Shown piece by piece: positions 30,863 through 38,927 of a stretch of DNA of 64,000 nucleotides (its first letter is position 1; every line of letters starts with the position of its first letter). This DNA comes from Hyphomicrobiales bacterium (GTDB lineage Bacteria; Pseudomonadota; Alphaproteobacteria; Rhizobiales; Rhizobiaceae): assembly GCA_900468805.1 (NCBI GenBank), contig UEIF01000021.1, positions 246,341 through 310,340 on the forward strand, written 5' to 3'. Position numbers and translations under genes: made by a program. The notes beneath the pieces were generated by a model. That model saw only the letters and a list, made by a program, of their open reading frames with translations. It had not been told where the DNA came from and ran no database searches.

Positions 30863-32140
30863 TTATTTGAAGACAGCGTTAGGATTATCCAGGCTGTCGG
30901 AACCTTCAAGCTCGACGGTGCCGAGGTCAAGTGCGGCAATAACGCGCTGGACCGACTTTGTCTGGTCAATGAGGCCGTCGATGGCCGCTTGAACGACAGC
31001 GTTGCCTTCCTTGTTGCCCTCGCCGATCATCTGGTCGTACTTCTCGACCGTCTCGCCGCGCTTGGCCATGGCATGCATGGCATCCAGCGTCTTGTTGAGC
31101 TTGCCGGTCATCTCGGCGTCCAGAGCCTTATCCTTGACTGAAACGAGGTCGTGCAGCGACGGGCCGGCCAGCTTGGTGCCGTCGACGCGGGTATATTCGC
31201 CCGTATAGGCGGCGGCGATGCCGATCGCGTCGTTCAGATGCGAGTTGTAGGTATTGTCGGAGAAGCAATCATGCTCTTCTTCCGGATCGTGCAGCAGCAG
31301 GCCGAGCTTCATGCGCTCGCCGGCAAGCTCACCGTAGGAGAGTGAACCCATGCCCGTGAGGATGGCGACGAGGCCAGCCTTCGGATCGGCTTCGACATGC
31401 TTTGCGGCTTCTCCATCCGGCGCCCAGTCGTCGGTCATTTCCTGCAGGTCGGAAACGAGCAGCGTGGAGGCCGACTTCAGATAGTCGGCGCGGCGGTCAC
31501 AATTGCCGTGCGTGCAATTCTTCAGGTCGTAGTCGCTGGCTGGACGTTCGCCGGCGCCAGGCCCCGTGCCGTGCAGATCCTGGCCCCAGAGCAGGAATTC
31601 GATGGCGTGGTAGCCGGTCGCGACATTGGCTTCGATACCGCCGGCCTCAGCAAGCGTGCCGGAGAGGAACTCCGGTGTCAGCTTCGAGGCGTCGACATCC
31701 TTGCCGTCGATCTTGATCGTCTTGTTGGCGATGACGTTTGCGACATAGAGGGAGTTCTCGTCGCTTTCCGTGCCATAGGAGGGATCTACATAATCGATCA
31801 GGCCTTCGTCGAGCGGCCATGCGTTGACCTTGCCTTCCCAGTCGTCAACAACAGGGTTGCCGAAACGATAGACTTCGGTTTGCTGATAGGGAACACGTGC
31901 CTTGATCCAGGCGTCCTTGGCGGCCTTCAGCGTGGAATCATCAGGCGACTTCAGAAACGCGTCGATGGCCGCGTCGAGCGCCTTGGCTGTTGTCAGCGAG
32001 TCTTCGTACTTCGCATGTGCGACTTCAGCATAATGCTTCACGACAGCCGCTGCGTCGGTTGCCGCATGGGCGGGAAGGGCGAGCAGGGCGGCGGGGGCAA
32101 TCGCCAGCGCGGCTGCGCGGAATGTGCGGTTGAGCTTCAT
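30863..32140 (-). CDS. Imelysin family protein, IrpA type (periplasmic)
   Basis: A 425-residue protein. The signal peptide ends at about AHA-ATD (residues 26/27). The IrpA hallmark GxHxxE is GYHAIE at 176-181, followed by FLLWGQDLHGTGPGAGERP, a typical block. Imelysin-like proteins are linked to iron uptake: they are iron-regulated in cyanobacteria and related in fold to EfeO. The ATG at 32140 follows GGAGAGG. It is the first gene of the operon and the one nearest the candidate Irr box, and so probably the most strongly expressed. Metal binding is inferred, not shown. Confidence 0.92.
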   Translation of the reverse strand: MKLNRTFRAAALAIAPAALLALPAHAATDAAAVVKHYAEVAHAKYEDSLTTAKALDAAIDAFLKSPDDSTLKAAKDAWIKARVPYQQTEVYRFGNPVVDDWEGKVNAWPLDEGLIDYVDPSYGTESDENSLYVANVIANKTIKIDGKDVDASKLTPEFLSGTLAEAGGIEANVATGYHAIEFLLWGQDLHGTGPGAGERPASDYDLKNCTHGNCDRRADYLKSASTLLVSDLQEMTDDWAPDGEAAKHVEADPKAGLVAILTGMGSLSYGELAGERMKLGLLLHDPEEEHDCFSDNTYNSHLNDAIGIAAAYTGEYTRVDGTKLAGPSLHDLVSVKDKALDAEMTGKLNKTLDAMHAMAKRGETVEKYDQMIGEGNKEGNAVVQAAIDGLIDQTKSVQRVIAALDLGTVELEGSDSLDNPNAVFK

Positions 32141-32153
32141 GATCCTCTCCTGT

Positions 32154-32167
32154 GACGGATTTCCGTC
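32154..32167. promoter_or_regulatory. Short inverted repeat in the irpA leader
   Basis: GACGGA and TCCGTC are separated by two bases, 14-27 bases upstream of the irpA-type start. It is too tight for a stable RNA hairpin and fits better as a protein site close to the ribosome site. Confidence 0.35.
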
Positions 32168-32221
32168 TGAATCCGGCAATCGTCTCTTCGCGCAAAAGCA
32201 AACTGGTGTCAAACACTCTAG

Positions 32222-32238
32222 TTTGGAATGGTTTTAAG
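32222..32238. promoter_or_regulatory. Candidate Irr box (iron control element) upstream of the imelysin operon
   Basis: TTTGGAATGGTTTTAAG matches the ICE/Irr consensus TTTAGAA-N3-TTCTAAA at 11 of 14 defined positions. It lies 82-98 bases before the start of the first imelysin gene and about 10 bases upstream of a minus-strand TTGACA (32207-32212). The consensus is quoted from memory of rhizobial iron regulation. Confidence 0.45.
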
Positions 32239-32361
32239 GATGGATTTACTGTGTTCAACCTGGCTGGCGGAAGAACATTTGCCCGAAAATTCAGCGCGTT
32301 CTGCTGTTGTGTCATCTGGCACTCACGCCGCTTTTTCGATTTCCGCGGCAGACCGGCCCGC

Positions 32362-33651
32362 TCAGCCGTTCCTTTTGAGGCGGCAGAAGAAGAAGCCGTC
32401 CGTATCCGTCGAGGCCGGCGTCAGGGTGATCGTCTTGCCGTCGGAAGAGCGTGGGCGTGTGCTTTCCTTGCCGAACAGGCTGTCCCAGGCCGGCAGGGCA
32501 TTGACGATTTCGAAATCGCCGTTGTCGGTAGCAAAGCGCCGCACCTGCTCTTCATTTTCCTGCGGCAGCACCGAGCAGGTAACGTAGACCAGTTCGCCGC
32601 CGGGGCGCACAAAGCTGCTCGCCTGCGTCAGCGCGTCCTGCTGCTGGGCTTTGCGCTCGTCGAGGTTCTTGGTTGTCAGCCGCCATTTCGTATCCGGGCG
32701 TCTGCGCCACGTGCCCGTACCGGTGCAGGGTGCATCGACCAGCACCTTGTCGCAGCGGCCACGCAGGCTGGACAGGCCCCTGACATCGTCATGGACCTGA
32801 ACGTTGCGCGTGCCGGCGCGCTTCAGCCGCTCGATGATTGGTGCCAGCCGCTTGCGGTCGGCATCATAGGCGTGAACCTGGCCCTTGTTGTGCATGGCGG
32901 CCGCCATTGCAAGCGTCTTGCCGCCGCCGCCGGCGCAGTAATCCAGTACCTGCTCGCCATCCCCAGCCAGCACAAGATCGGCAACAATCTGCGATCCCTC
33001 GTCCTGCACTTCGAACCAGCCTTTCTGGAACGAAAGCTCCGCAGTGACGTTTGGAAGACGCGAGGCACCTTCACCGGCGGCAATCCGGATGCCGTGGCGT
33101 GCGATCTTGGCCTCCTTCGCGCCGGCGCGTTCCAGCGCCTTGACGGCCTTTTCGCGGGTGGCCTTCAGGATATTGGCGCGCAGATCGAGCGTCGGGCGCC
33201 CGGCAAGCGCCTGCGCTTCGGTAAGCCAGCTGTCGCCGAAAGCCTGTTCAAAGGAGGATTGGACCCAATCGGGAATATCGCCCTGTACATGCAGGGGCGC
33301 ATCGGAAAGAGAGCGGCTCGTAAAGGCCGCGAGCGCCTCAGTCGAAAGCGGCGTCGGTGCGAACTTGTCGTCGGCAAGTTCGGCAGCTAGCGTTTCCGGC
33401 GTGAAGCCCCATTGGCGGAACATGACGGCGTGCCCAATGGCAACAGCACTATCGTCGTCCATCAGGAAGGCGTGGGAGAGGCGCATGCGCAGCGCGTCAT
33501 AAACGATATTGCCGATCGCCGCCCGGTCGCCGGAGCCGGCGAAACGGTGGGCAAGGCCCCAATCCTTCAGCGCATCGGCGACAGGCCGTTTGCGGGCATC
33601 GATATCAGCCAGAACCGAAATCGCCCCTTCGAGGCGGCCGCCCAAACGCAT
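32362..33651 (-). CDS. RsmB/NOP-type RNA (cytosine-C5)-methyltransferase
   Basis: A 429-residue enzyme. The N-terminal part (AHRFAGSGDRAAIGNIVYDALR) resembles the NusB-like RNA-binding helix domain of RsmB. The SAM domain has VLDYCAGGGGKTLAMAAAM (motif I), VDAPCTGTGTWRRRPDTKWR (motif IV Cys) and YVTCSVLPQENEEQV (motif VI catalytic Cys). It methylates cytosine in rRNA, most likely 16S, but the exact site is not certain since several such paralogues exist in rhizobia. It stands alone, with the imelysin operon starting 221 bases downstream of its stop in the same direction. Confidence 0.9.
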   Translation of the reverse strand: MRLGGRLEGAISVLADIDARKRPVADALKDWGLAHRFAGSGDRAAIGNIVYDALRMRLSHAFLMDDDSAVAIGHAVMFRQWGFTPETLAAELADDKFAPTPLSTEALAAFTSRSLSDAPLHVQGDIPDWVQSSFEQAFGDSWLTEAQALAGRPTLDLRANILKATREKAVKALERAGAKEAKIARHGIRIAAGEGASRLPNVTAELSFQKGWFEVQDEGSQIVADLVLAGDGEQVLDYCAGGGGKTLAMAAAMHNKGQVHAYDADRKRLAPIIERLKRAGTRNVQVHDDVRGLSSLRGRCDKVLVDAPCTGTGTWRRRPDTKWRLTTKNLDERKAQQQDALTQASSFVRPGGELVYVTCSVLPQENEEQVRRFATDNGDFEIVNALPAWDSLFGKESTRPRSSDGKTITLTPASTDTDGFFFCRLKRNG

Positions 33652-33831
33652 TCAAACTTCTCCTATTGCCTTGGCTGGTGAACGATCCGCGCAAATGAGT
33701 CCCAGGAAGCCTGCCAGGGAAACCTGAGTGACTGGGCGGATTGTTCACAAGTCCCAACCGCGTGGTTACCCGCGATTGACGGCAAGAGCAAGCGCCGCAT
33801 CCGGCGCAGGGATTTCGCGGAGGACCTAGCC

Positions 33832-34194
33832 TCAGCTCATGATTTCGTAGCAGACCTTCGCAGTACCTGTAGAGACCATGCCGATGTTCTGCGCGGCAGC
33901 GCGTGACAGATCGAGCACGCGACCGCGGATGAACGGACCACGATCATTGATGCGAACGACGACGCTGCGGCCGTTGTTGCGGTTGGTGACCTTCACCTTG
34001 GTGCCGAACGCCAGAGAACGATGTGCGGCAGTATAGATGGCCGGGTTCATGCGTTCCCCGGAAGCAGTTTTGGAGCGAAGTGCGTACCACGAAGCACCGC
34101 CACATCCGTTACCAGCAAATCCTTCCGCCGGAAGGGCGAATGAACAGGCTGCAATAGCTGCGGTAGTGATTAGAGAACGGCAGATTTTCTTCAA
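33832..34194 (-). CDS. Short RlpA-like double-psi beta-barrel protein
   Basis: A 120-residue exported protein. A signal peptide (KKICRSLITTAAIAACSFALPAEGFA) precedes the DPBB domain: GGASWYALRSKTASGERMN, TAAHRSLAFGTKVKVTN, VVVRINDRGPFIRGRVLDLS, all classic RlpA motifs. It lacks the lipobox and the SPOR domain of full RlpA, so it would be free in the periplasm and may be a minimal lytic transglycosylase acting on naked glycan strands. The upstream region is long, AT-rich and dyad-containing. Confidence 0.9.
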   Translation of the reverse strand: MKKICRSLITTAAIAACSFALPAEGFAGNGCGGASWYALRSKTASGERMNPAIYTAAHRSLAFGTKVKVTNRNNGRSVVVRINDRGPFIRGRVLDLSRAAAQNIGMVSTGTAKVCYEIMS

Positions 34195-34602
34195 AACGGA
34201 TTGTCCCTCAACTGTTGAACTTGCGCCTTCGCAGGCGGTGGGGCTTCAATCCGGGGAAAAGTGGCGAAAAAGTGCCGCTCGCAATCACGGAACGTTACAG
34301 TCTGTAACATTTGTGATTTTGGTAACATTGCGGTAGCAGGGCACCGCATTGGCAGGTTTTGGAAAAAACCAAATGAAATCAGCTAAAATATGAACGATTT
34401 TTCCCGAAAAACGGTAAACATTTGATAGCCGTTGGAAATCACAAAAATTTTTTTCTCAGACTGCCATATTTGCTGCCACATTTGCGCAAATTTAGAGGCC
34501 GTTAACCATAATATGGAGCGAAATTCAGTTCGCCAAAATTAGAAAGTAGGAAATTTCTACTCTTTACGGGTTATAGCCCACTCACCCGATGGGGTGTTTT
34601 CA
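34195..34602. other. AT-rich intergenic region with operator-like dyad
   Basis: About 400 bases without a gene, clearly richer in A and T than its surroundings, with runs such as AAAAATTTTTTT near 34445. GTTACA-GTC-TGTAAC (34294-34308) is an inverted repeat, and GGTAACATTG near 34320 repeats the half-site. This is probably the long promoter region of the rlpA-like gene; AT-rich leaders invite nucleoid proteins such as MucR. A small RNA is possible. Confidence 0.55.
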
Positions 34603-35472
34603 TCATCCCTTCCAATGGCCGTTTTGCCAGAGCTGGGCAAGCGACATCGGGTAGTTCGGAAAGGCGAAATGGAAACCTGCGGCCTTCAGTTTGGCATTCG
34701 AAACCCGTTTGTTCTCACCATAAAAGGAGCGGGCCATCGGCGTCATTTCTGCCGTCTCGAAAGCCTGTTCCGGTGGCGGCTCGACATCCATCAGCCGCGC
34801 CGCTTCGACGATGACGTCCTGCGGCGGGCCGGGCTGGTCGTCGGTGACATTATAGATGCCGCCGAGCGCATGCTCGGATAGAAAGCTGGCAGAAGCGCCG
34901 ATATCCTCAACACGAATGCGGTTGAAGACCTGGTCTTTCTTGACGATGCGACGCGCCTTGCCGCGATCGAGATTGACGAAGGCGTTGCGTCCCGGCCCAT
35001 AGATGCCCGAGAGACGCAATATCGCCGCCGGCACGCCGCGCCTGCGTCCGAGCGCGAGCCAGGCTTCCTCCGCTTCCAACCGTTCTTTCGAGCGGCCCGA
35101 GACGGGCACGCAAGGGGTTTCCTCTGTCACCAAAGCACCCCTGTGGTCGCCATAGACGCCGACTGTGGAGAGATAGCCGATCCATTCCAGCTTCGGCAAA
35201 AGCGCCGTGCTGTCCTGACCGAGCAATGCAAGCAGCGGATCGGCATCGCGAGGTGCGATCGATTGAACGAGATGAGTGACGCCGGGCATGGCCGCCCGCA
35301 GGTCGCCGCTCAAGGTCTCCCCGTCGAATATGAAGGCTTCGATCCCGGATTTCCTCAGCTCTTCCGCTTTCTCCTCCGAACGGGTCGTTCCCGAGATGCG
35401 CATGCCGCTGTCACCAAAAGCTCTGGCGATCGCCGTACCGGAATAACCGCAGCCAAAGATCATCACGTGCAT
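34603..35472 (-). CDS. NAD-dependent epimerase/dehydratase-like (YeeZ-type SDR) protein
   Basis: A 289-residue extended SDR protein. VMIFGCGYSGTAIARAFGDSG is an atypical dinucleotide motif GCGYSG, as in YeeZ-like proteins, followed by ISGTTRSEEKAEEL. STVGVYGDHRG contains the usual YG step of the extended SDR active site (Tyr), and AILRLSGIYGPGRN follows. The substrate is unknown. The ATG at 35472 overlaps the queG stop by one base (TGATG), which fixes the start; the frame's upstream extension lies inside queG. Confidence 0.85.
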   Translation of the reverse strand: MHVMIFGCGYSGTAIARAFGDSGMRISGTTRSEEKAEELRKSGIEAFIFDGETLSGDLRAAMPGVTHLVQSIAPRDADPLLALLGQDSTALLPKLEWIGYLSTVGVYGDHRGALVTEETPCVPVSGRSKERLEAEEAWLALGRRRGVPAAILRLSGIYGPGRNAFVNLDRGKARRIVKKDQVFNRIRVEDIGASASFLSEHALGGIYNVTDDQPGPPQDVIVEAARLMDVEPPPEQAFETAEMTPMARSFYGENKRVSNAKLKAAGFHFAFPNYPMSLAQLWQNGHWKG

Positions 35473-36632
35473 CAGTTCACCCCCGCCAGTCGCCATTCGT
35501 TGAGGACCTCTTCGTCCGACTCGTTTTCCCTTTGTGCGGCAAAGGCTTCGAATTCGCCAGCCTCCATGAGTCGCGACAGCGCCCAAACTGCCATGCCGCG
35601 CACGACAGGTGAGGCATCGACGGCGAGCGTACGACATCGTTCGATCAGCCTGCGCTCGCCGGAATTGCCAGCAGCGATCAGCACATTACGAATGAAGCGG
35701 TCGCGCCCGATACGCTTGACCGGCGAACCGCTGAAGAACGTGCGGAAGGTCGGATCGTCGAGCGTCAAGAGGAAGGCGATCGAAGGTTCCTTTAGATCCT
35801 CACGCGCCTTCAGCTTCATTTCTGACGCTTCGTTTGCGAACTTGTTCCAGGGGCATGCAGCGAGGCAATCGTCGCAACCGTAAATGCGGTTGCCGATTAG
35901 CGGCCTGAACTCGGGATCGATCGGCCCCTTGTGCTCGATCGTCAGATACGAGATGCAGCGGCGCGCATCGATCTGGTACGGTGCCGGAAAGGCGTCCGTC
36001 GGGCAGGCATCGAGGCAGGCACGGCAGGAACCGCAATGATCGGTCTCCGAGGCATCTATGTTGAGATCGGCGGTCGTGAACATCGAGCCGAGGAAAAGCC
36101 AGGAGCCATGCTCGCGGCTGAGAAGATTGGTGTGTTTGCCCTGCCAGCCGAGACCAGCTGCTGCCGCAAGCGGCTTTTCCATCACGGGTGCGGTATCGAC
36201 GAAGACTTTCACGTCTGCGCCCGCCTTGGCGGCAAAACGCGTCGCAATCTCCTTCAACCGGCCCTTGATGACATCATGATAATCGCGATTGCGGGCATAG
36301 ACGGAAATCGCGGCCCTATCCTTCTTGCCAAGAATACTGCGTGGATCTTCATCCGGCCCATAATTGAGGCCGAAGACGGCGACGGAGCGTACATCGCTCC
36401 AGAGCGTGCGCGGATCGCCACGGCGCTCGCGCGTCTCTGCCATCCATTCCATCGTCCCATGCCGGCCGGCATCGATGAATTGGCCAAGGCGTTCCTTTGC
36501 CTCCAGGATCGAATCCGGACGGGTCACGCGACAGAGGTCGAAGCCGAGAGCGACCGCCTCCGCCTTCAGGAAGGCGGTCAAATTGTCGCGGCGCTTGCGC
36601 TCTTTTGTGTCCTCGGTTTTCGGCTCGGGCAT
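35472..36632 (-). CDS. queG: Epoxyqueuosine reductase
   Basis: A 386-residue cobalamin-dependent iron-sulfur enzyme for the last step of queuosine synthesis in tRNA. CGSCRACLDACP (Cys 200, 203, 206, 210) and CDDCLAACP (253, 256, 260) with Cys226 hold two 4Fe-4S clusters; VDTAPVMEKPLAAAAGLGW carries the catalytic-type Asp146 and the B12 region. A C-terminal HEAT-like segment (IRNVLIAAGNSG, VVRGMAVWALSRL) is present. The ATG at 36632 with GAGGG about 9 bases before it is preferred over the preceding TTG. It is coupled to the SDR gene downstream. Confidence 0.95.
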   Translation of the reverse strand: MPEPKTEDTKERKRRDNLTAFLKAEAVALGFDLCRVTRPDSILEAKERLGQFIDAGRHGTMEWMAETRERRGDPRTLWSDVRSVAVFGLNYGPDEDPRSILGKKDRAAISVYARNRDYHDVIKGRLKEIATRFAAKAGADVKVFVDTAPVMEKPLAAAAGLGWQGKHTNLLSREHGSWLFLGSMFTTADLNIDASETDHCGSCRACLDACPTDAFPAPYQIDARRCISYLTIEHKGPIDPEFRPLIGNRIYGCDDCLAACPWNKFANEASEMKLKAREDLKEPSIAFLLTLDDPTFRTFFSGSPVKRIGRDRFIRNVLIAAGNSGERRLIERCRTLAVDASPVVRGMAVWALSRLMEAGEFEAFAAQRENESDEEVLNEWRLAGVN

Positions 36633-36644
36633 CAAAAGCCCTCG

Positions 36645-37337
36645 TCAGAAATCCAGGTCGGCGTAATGGGAAACCGGCGTCAGACCGCGCACGCGCTCGG
36701 TGAGCAGTGGGCGGAAGGAGGGGCGCGATTTCAGCCGCTGGTACCAATCCTTGGCGAGCGGCGATTCCGACCAGTCGATCTCGCCAAGATAATCGAGAAT
36801 CGAAATGGAGGCCGCGGCAGCAAGATCGGCATAGCTCATTCGGTCGCCGGCAAGCCATTGGCGCGAACCCGCAAGCCAGGTGAGATAGCGCATGTGCTGG
36901 CGGATATTCGCGCGTGCCGTGCGCAGCATTTTGGAATCTGGGGCTCCGCCGCCCTGATCCGCCGTCATCTGCAGCTTATAGACGCGTTCGCGCGCCAGCG
37001 GCTTGGTGACATCGTTTTCCATCTTCTGCATGAACCATTCCGTCAGGCGGCGGATTTCCGCACGCTGGAACGGATCTTCGGCAAGCAGCCGGCGGTCGCG
37101 TTTCAGCACGCCATGCGTTTCGTCGAGATATTCCGAAATGACGGTCGCGCCGCAGAGCGCCCGCATGCTGTCATCGACATAGACGGGCAGCGTACCAGCC
37201 GGGTTGAGCGCCAGGAAGTCGCGGCGTTTTTCCCAGGTCTGTTCCTCGATCAACTCCGCCTGATAGCCGTATTCCGCCAGAATGAGCCTGACGAAGCGAG
37301 ATGCGGACGACATGGGATGATGGTAAAGCGTGGGCAT
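36645..37337 (-). CDS. Glutathione S-transferase family protein
   Basis: A 230-residue GST. The N-terminal thioredoxin-fold domain (LYHHPMSSASRFVRLILAEYG) has Ser residues at the usual catalytic position; NPAGTLPVYVDD supplies the cis-Pro and ATVISEYLDET the glutathione gamma-Glu site. The all-helical C-terminal domain contains WLAGDRMSYADLAAAASISILDY, with the N-capping box Asp. Substrate unknown. It precedes queG by 12 bases and so is probably the first gene of a GST-queG-SDR operon. Confidence 0.92.
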   Translation of the reverse strand: MPTLYHHPMSSASRFVRLILAEYGYQAELIEEQTWEKRRDFLALNPAGTLPVYVDDSMRALCGATVISEYLDETHGVLKRDRRLLAEDPFQRAEIRRLTEWFMQKMENDVTKPLARERVYKLQMTADQGGGAPDSKMLRTARANIRQHMRYLTWLAGSRQWLAGDRMSYADLAAAASISILDYLGEIDWSESPLAKDWYQRLKSRPSFRPLLTERVRGLTPVSHYADLDF

Positions 37338-37397
37338 CGATACTCGAACGTTTGATTGTGGTGCATGGGCTCAAGGGCGCGCCACTTATACCGCCCT

Positions 37398-37407
37398 AGT
37401 CATGACT
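37398..37407. promoter_or_regulatory. 10-bp palindrome in the GST / uppP divergent region
   Basis: AGTCATGACT is a perfect palindrome 61-70 bases upstream of the GST start. It may bind a regulator of the GST operon; ten bases can also arise by chance. Confidence 0.3.
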
Positions 37408-37615
37408 CATTAGTTGAAGCTATAGGAGTTTGGCCCCTCCAATACAAGCGAATCGGGCCGCGCCCAGCTGACAAGGGACAAAACATGGCTGCCTGAATCA
37501 TCGCAACTCCCCGCTCGCCTTTTCTTCCTCCCGCTCTGGCGAATGATGATTGTGCAGTGCAATATAAACCTGACCGCCATTCCAGTCCGACCGAACCCCA
37601 AACCGGAGACACTTT

Positions 37616-38413
37616 ATGGACTACATAAACTCTATAATTCTGGGCATTATAGAAGGGATCACCGAGTTCCTGCCGATTTCGAGTACCGGCCACCTGATCA
37701 TTGCCGAACAGTGGCTTGGCGCCCGCTCGGATACATTCAACATCGTCATCCAGGCAGGCGCGATCCTCGCCGTTACGATCATCTACTGGCGTCGTTTGCT
37801 CGATCTGCTGCTCGGTTGGCGCGATCCGCAGAACCGCGATTATGCCCTCAAGCTGATCGTCGCATTTCTGATCACTGCGGTCCTCGGGCTTATCGTCAAG
37901 AGGTTCGGTTTCGAACTGCCTGAGAACGCAACGCCGGTTGCCTGGGCGCTGATCATCGGCGGCATCTGGATGATCGTTGCCGAATGGGCCGCCGCCCGCC
38001 GCCCGCCGAGCACTCACATCACCTGGCTCGTTGCCATTCTTGTGGGCATTGCGCAGGTTGTTGCCGGCGTCTTCCCCGGAACGTCCCGCTCGGGTGCCAC
38101 GATCTTCGTCGCCATGCTCGCCGGCACGGCTAATCGGGCTGCCGCAACCGAATTTGCTTTCCTCGTCGGCATTCCGACCATGTATGCGGCAAGCGCATTT
38201 TCGCTGCTCAAAACCTTCAAGGACGGCAGCGCGGCAAACGAGGATTGGACTGCGCTCGGCATTGCCTTCGTCGTTTCCACCGTCGTCGCCTTTGTCGCCG
38301 TAAAATGGCTGCTGGCCTATATCAGGAGCAACCGCTTCACGGTGTTTGCGATCTATCGCATCATTTTGGGTGTCTTACTGCTCGGCATGGCGATGGCCGG
38401 CATTATTAGCTGA
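37616..38413 (+). CDS. uppP: Undecaprenyl-diphosphatase
   Basis: A 265-residue inner-membrane enzyme that removes a phosphate from undecaprenyl pyrophosphate so that the lipid carrier can be reused in peptidoglycan and polysaccharide synthesis; it also raises bacitracin resistance (BacA). EGITEFLPISSTGHL (13-27) and GTSRSGATIFVAML are the two inverted-repeat catalytic motifs. Hydrophobic segments alternate along the whole length. GGAGA lies 6 bases before the ATG. Two tandem hairpins follow the stop. Confidence 0.97.
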   Translation: MDYINSIILGIIEGITEFLPISSTGHLIIAEQWLGARSDTFNIVIQAGAILAVTIIYWRRLLDLLLGWRDPQNRDYALKLIVAFLITAVLGLIVKRFGFELPENATPVAWALIIGGIWMIVAEWAAARRPPSTHITWLVAILVGIAQVVAGVFPGTSRSGATIFVAMLAGTANRAAATEFAFLVGIPTMYAASAFSLLKTFKDGSAANEDWTALGIAFVVSTVVAFVAVKWLLAYIRSNRFTVFAIYRIILGVLLLGMAMAGIIS

Positions 38414-38424
38414 GTCGGTTAACC

Positions 38425-38452
38425 CGCGAGCGATCGAAATGCGTCGCTCGCG
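38425..38452 (+). terminator. First hairpin after uppP
   Basis: CGCGAGCGA pairs perfectly with TCGCTCGCG (9 bp, ten-base loop) 12 bases after the uppP stop. No T-run follows directly; it likely works with the second hairpin. Confidence 0.65.
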
Positions 38453-38464
38453 CCGGGATAAAAT

Positions 38465-38490
38465 AAAGCCGGTTCGAAAGGACCGGCTTT
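38465..38490. terminator. Bidirectional terminator shared by uppP and a small secreted-protein gene
   Basis: AAAGCCGGT pairs with ACCGGCTTT around an eight-base loop and is followed by TTTTTA on the plus strand and TTTATTTT on the minus strand. The stop codon of the small minus-strand gene (38491-38493) lies in the T-run itself, so both genes end in this one structure. Confidence 0.88.
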
Positions 38491-38643
38491 TTAGTGGCTG
38501 ATGGAGGCCGTAGAGCAGGGATCGACGCCGTAAGCCGGCGCGCAACCGCCCTTCACTGCTGCGACGGAACCCGGCGCAATGAAGGAGCCTGCGAGGATTA
38601 CCAGTGCCGCACACGCAAAAAGAAGCGCGATTGACTTGCCCAT
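38491..38643 (-). CDS. Small secreted protein of 50 residues, unknown function
   Basis: A complete short gene: ATG at 38643, AAAGG about 11 bases upstream, 50 codons, TAA at 38491. The product begins MGKSIALLFACAALVILAGS, a clear signal peptide or membrane anchor, with an Ala-rich end near SVAA. The mature part is about 21 residues with two Cys (34 and 43) that could form a disulfide. No family is recognised. It ends in the terminator shared with uppP and is preceded by a roughly 280-base region with AT-rich promoter-like sequence. Confidence 0.7.
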   Translation of the reverse strand: MGKSIALLFACAALVILAGSFIAPGSVAAVKGGCAPAYGVDPCSTASISH

Positions 38644-38872
38644 CAGAAATAGCCTTTCACAGTGATTGCCGCACGCCTGCGAGGCGCCTTGAGTCTTCTG
38701 GAGACGCGCGGGGGTGTTTAGTCAGTGGAATGGCAAATAGCAATAAACGTTCCTGCTAAATTTGGTGTTAATTCCACTAATTTTCCTATGCGTCTTTTAT
38801 GCAACGTTACACATTATGAAACGCATCAAAACACGCCAGACTTGCGCCGGATTTACGCTTCGCGAAAAAGAA

Positions 38873-38906
38873 AAACGCCGTCCGCGGAAGTTCGCGAACG
38901 GCGTTT
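38873..38906 (-). terminator. Terminator after the NDUFA9-like gene
   Basis: On the minus strand AAACGCCGT-type arms (9 bp, 38873-38881 with 38898-38906) plus a 4-bp inner stem are followed by TTTTTCTTTTT, a good U-rich tract. It lies about 20 bases after the stop at 38928. Confidence 0.9.
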
Positions 38907-38927
38907 AAATTGTCGGCTATCGATCTA

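Noticed and set aside
32152..33390. Plus-strand frame of 412 codons opposite the RsmB-type gene
   Set aside because: Antisense shadow that begins in the leader of the imelysin operon; no motifs.
35931..37355. Plus-strand frame of 474 codons opposite queG and the GST gene
   Set aside because: Antisense to two clearly identified genes.
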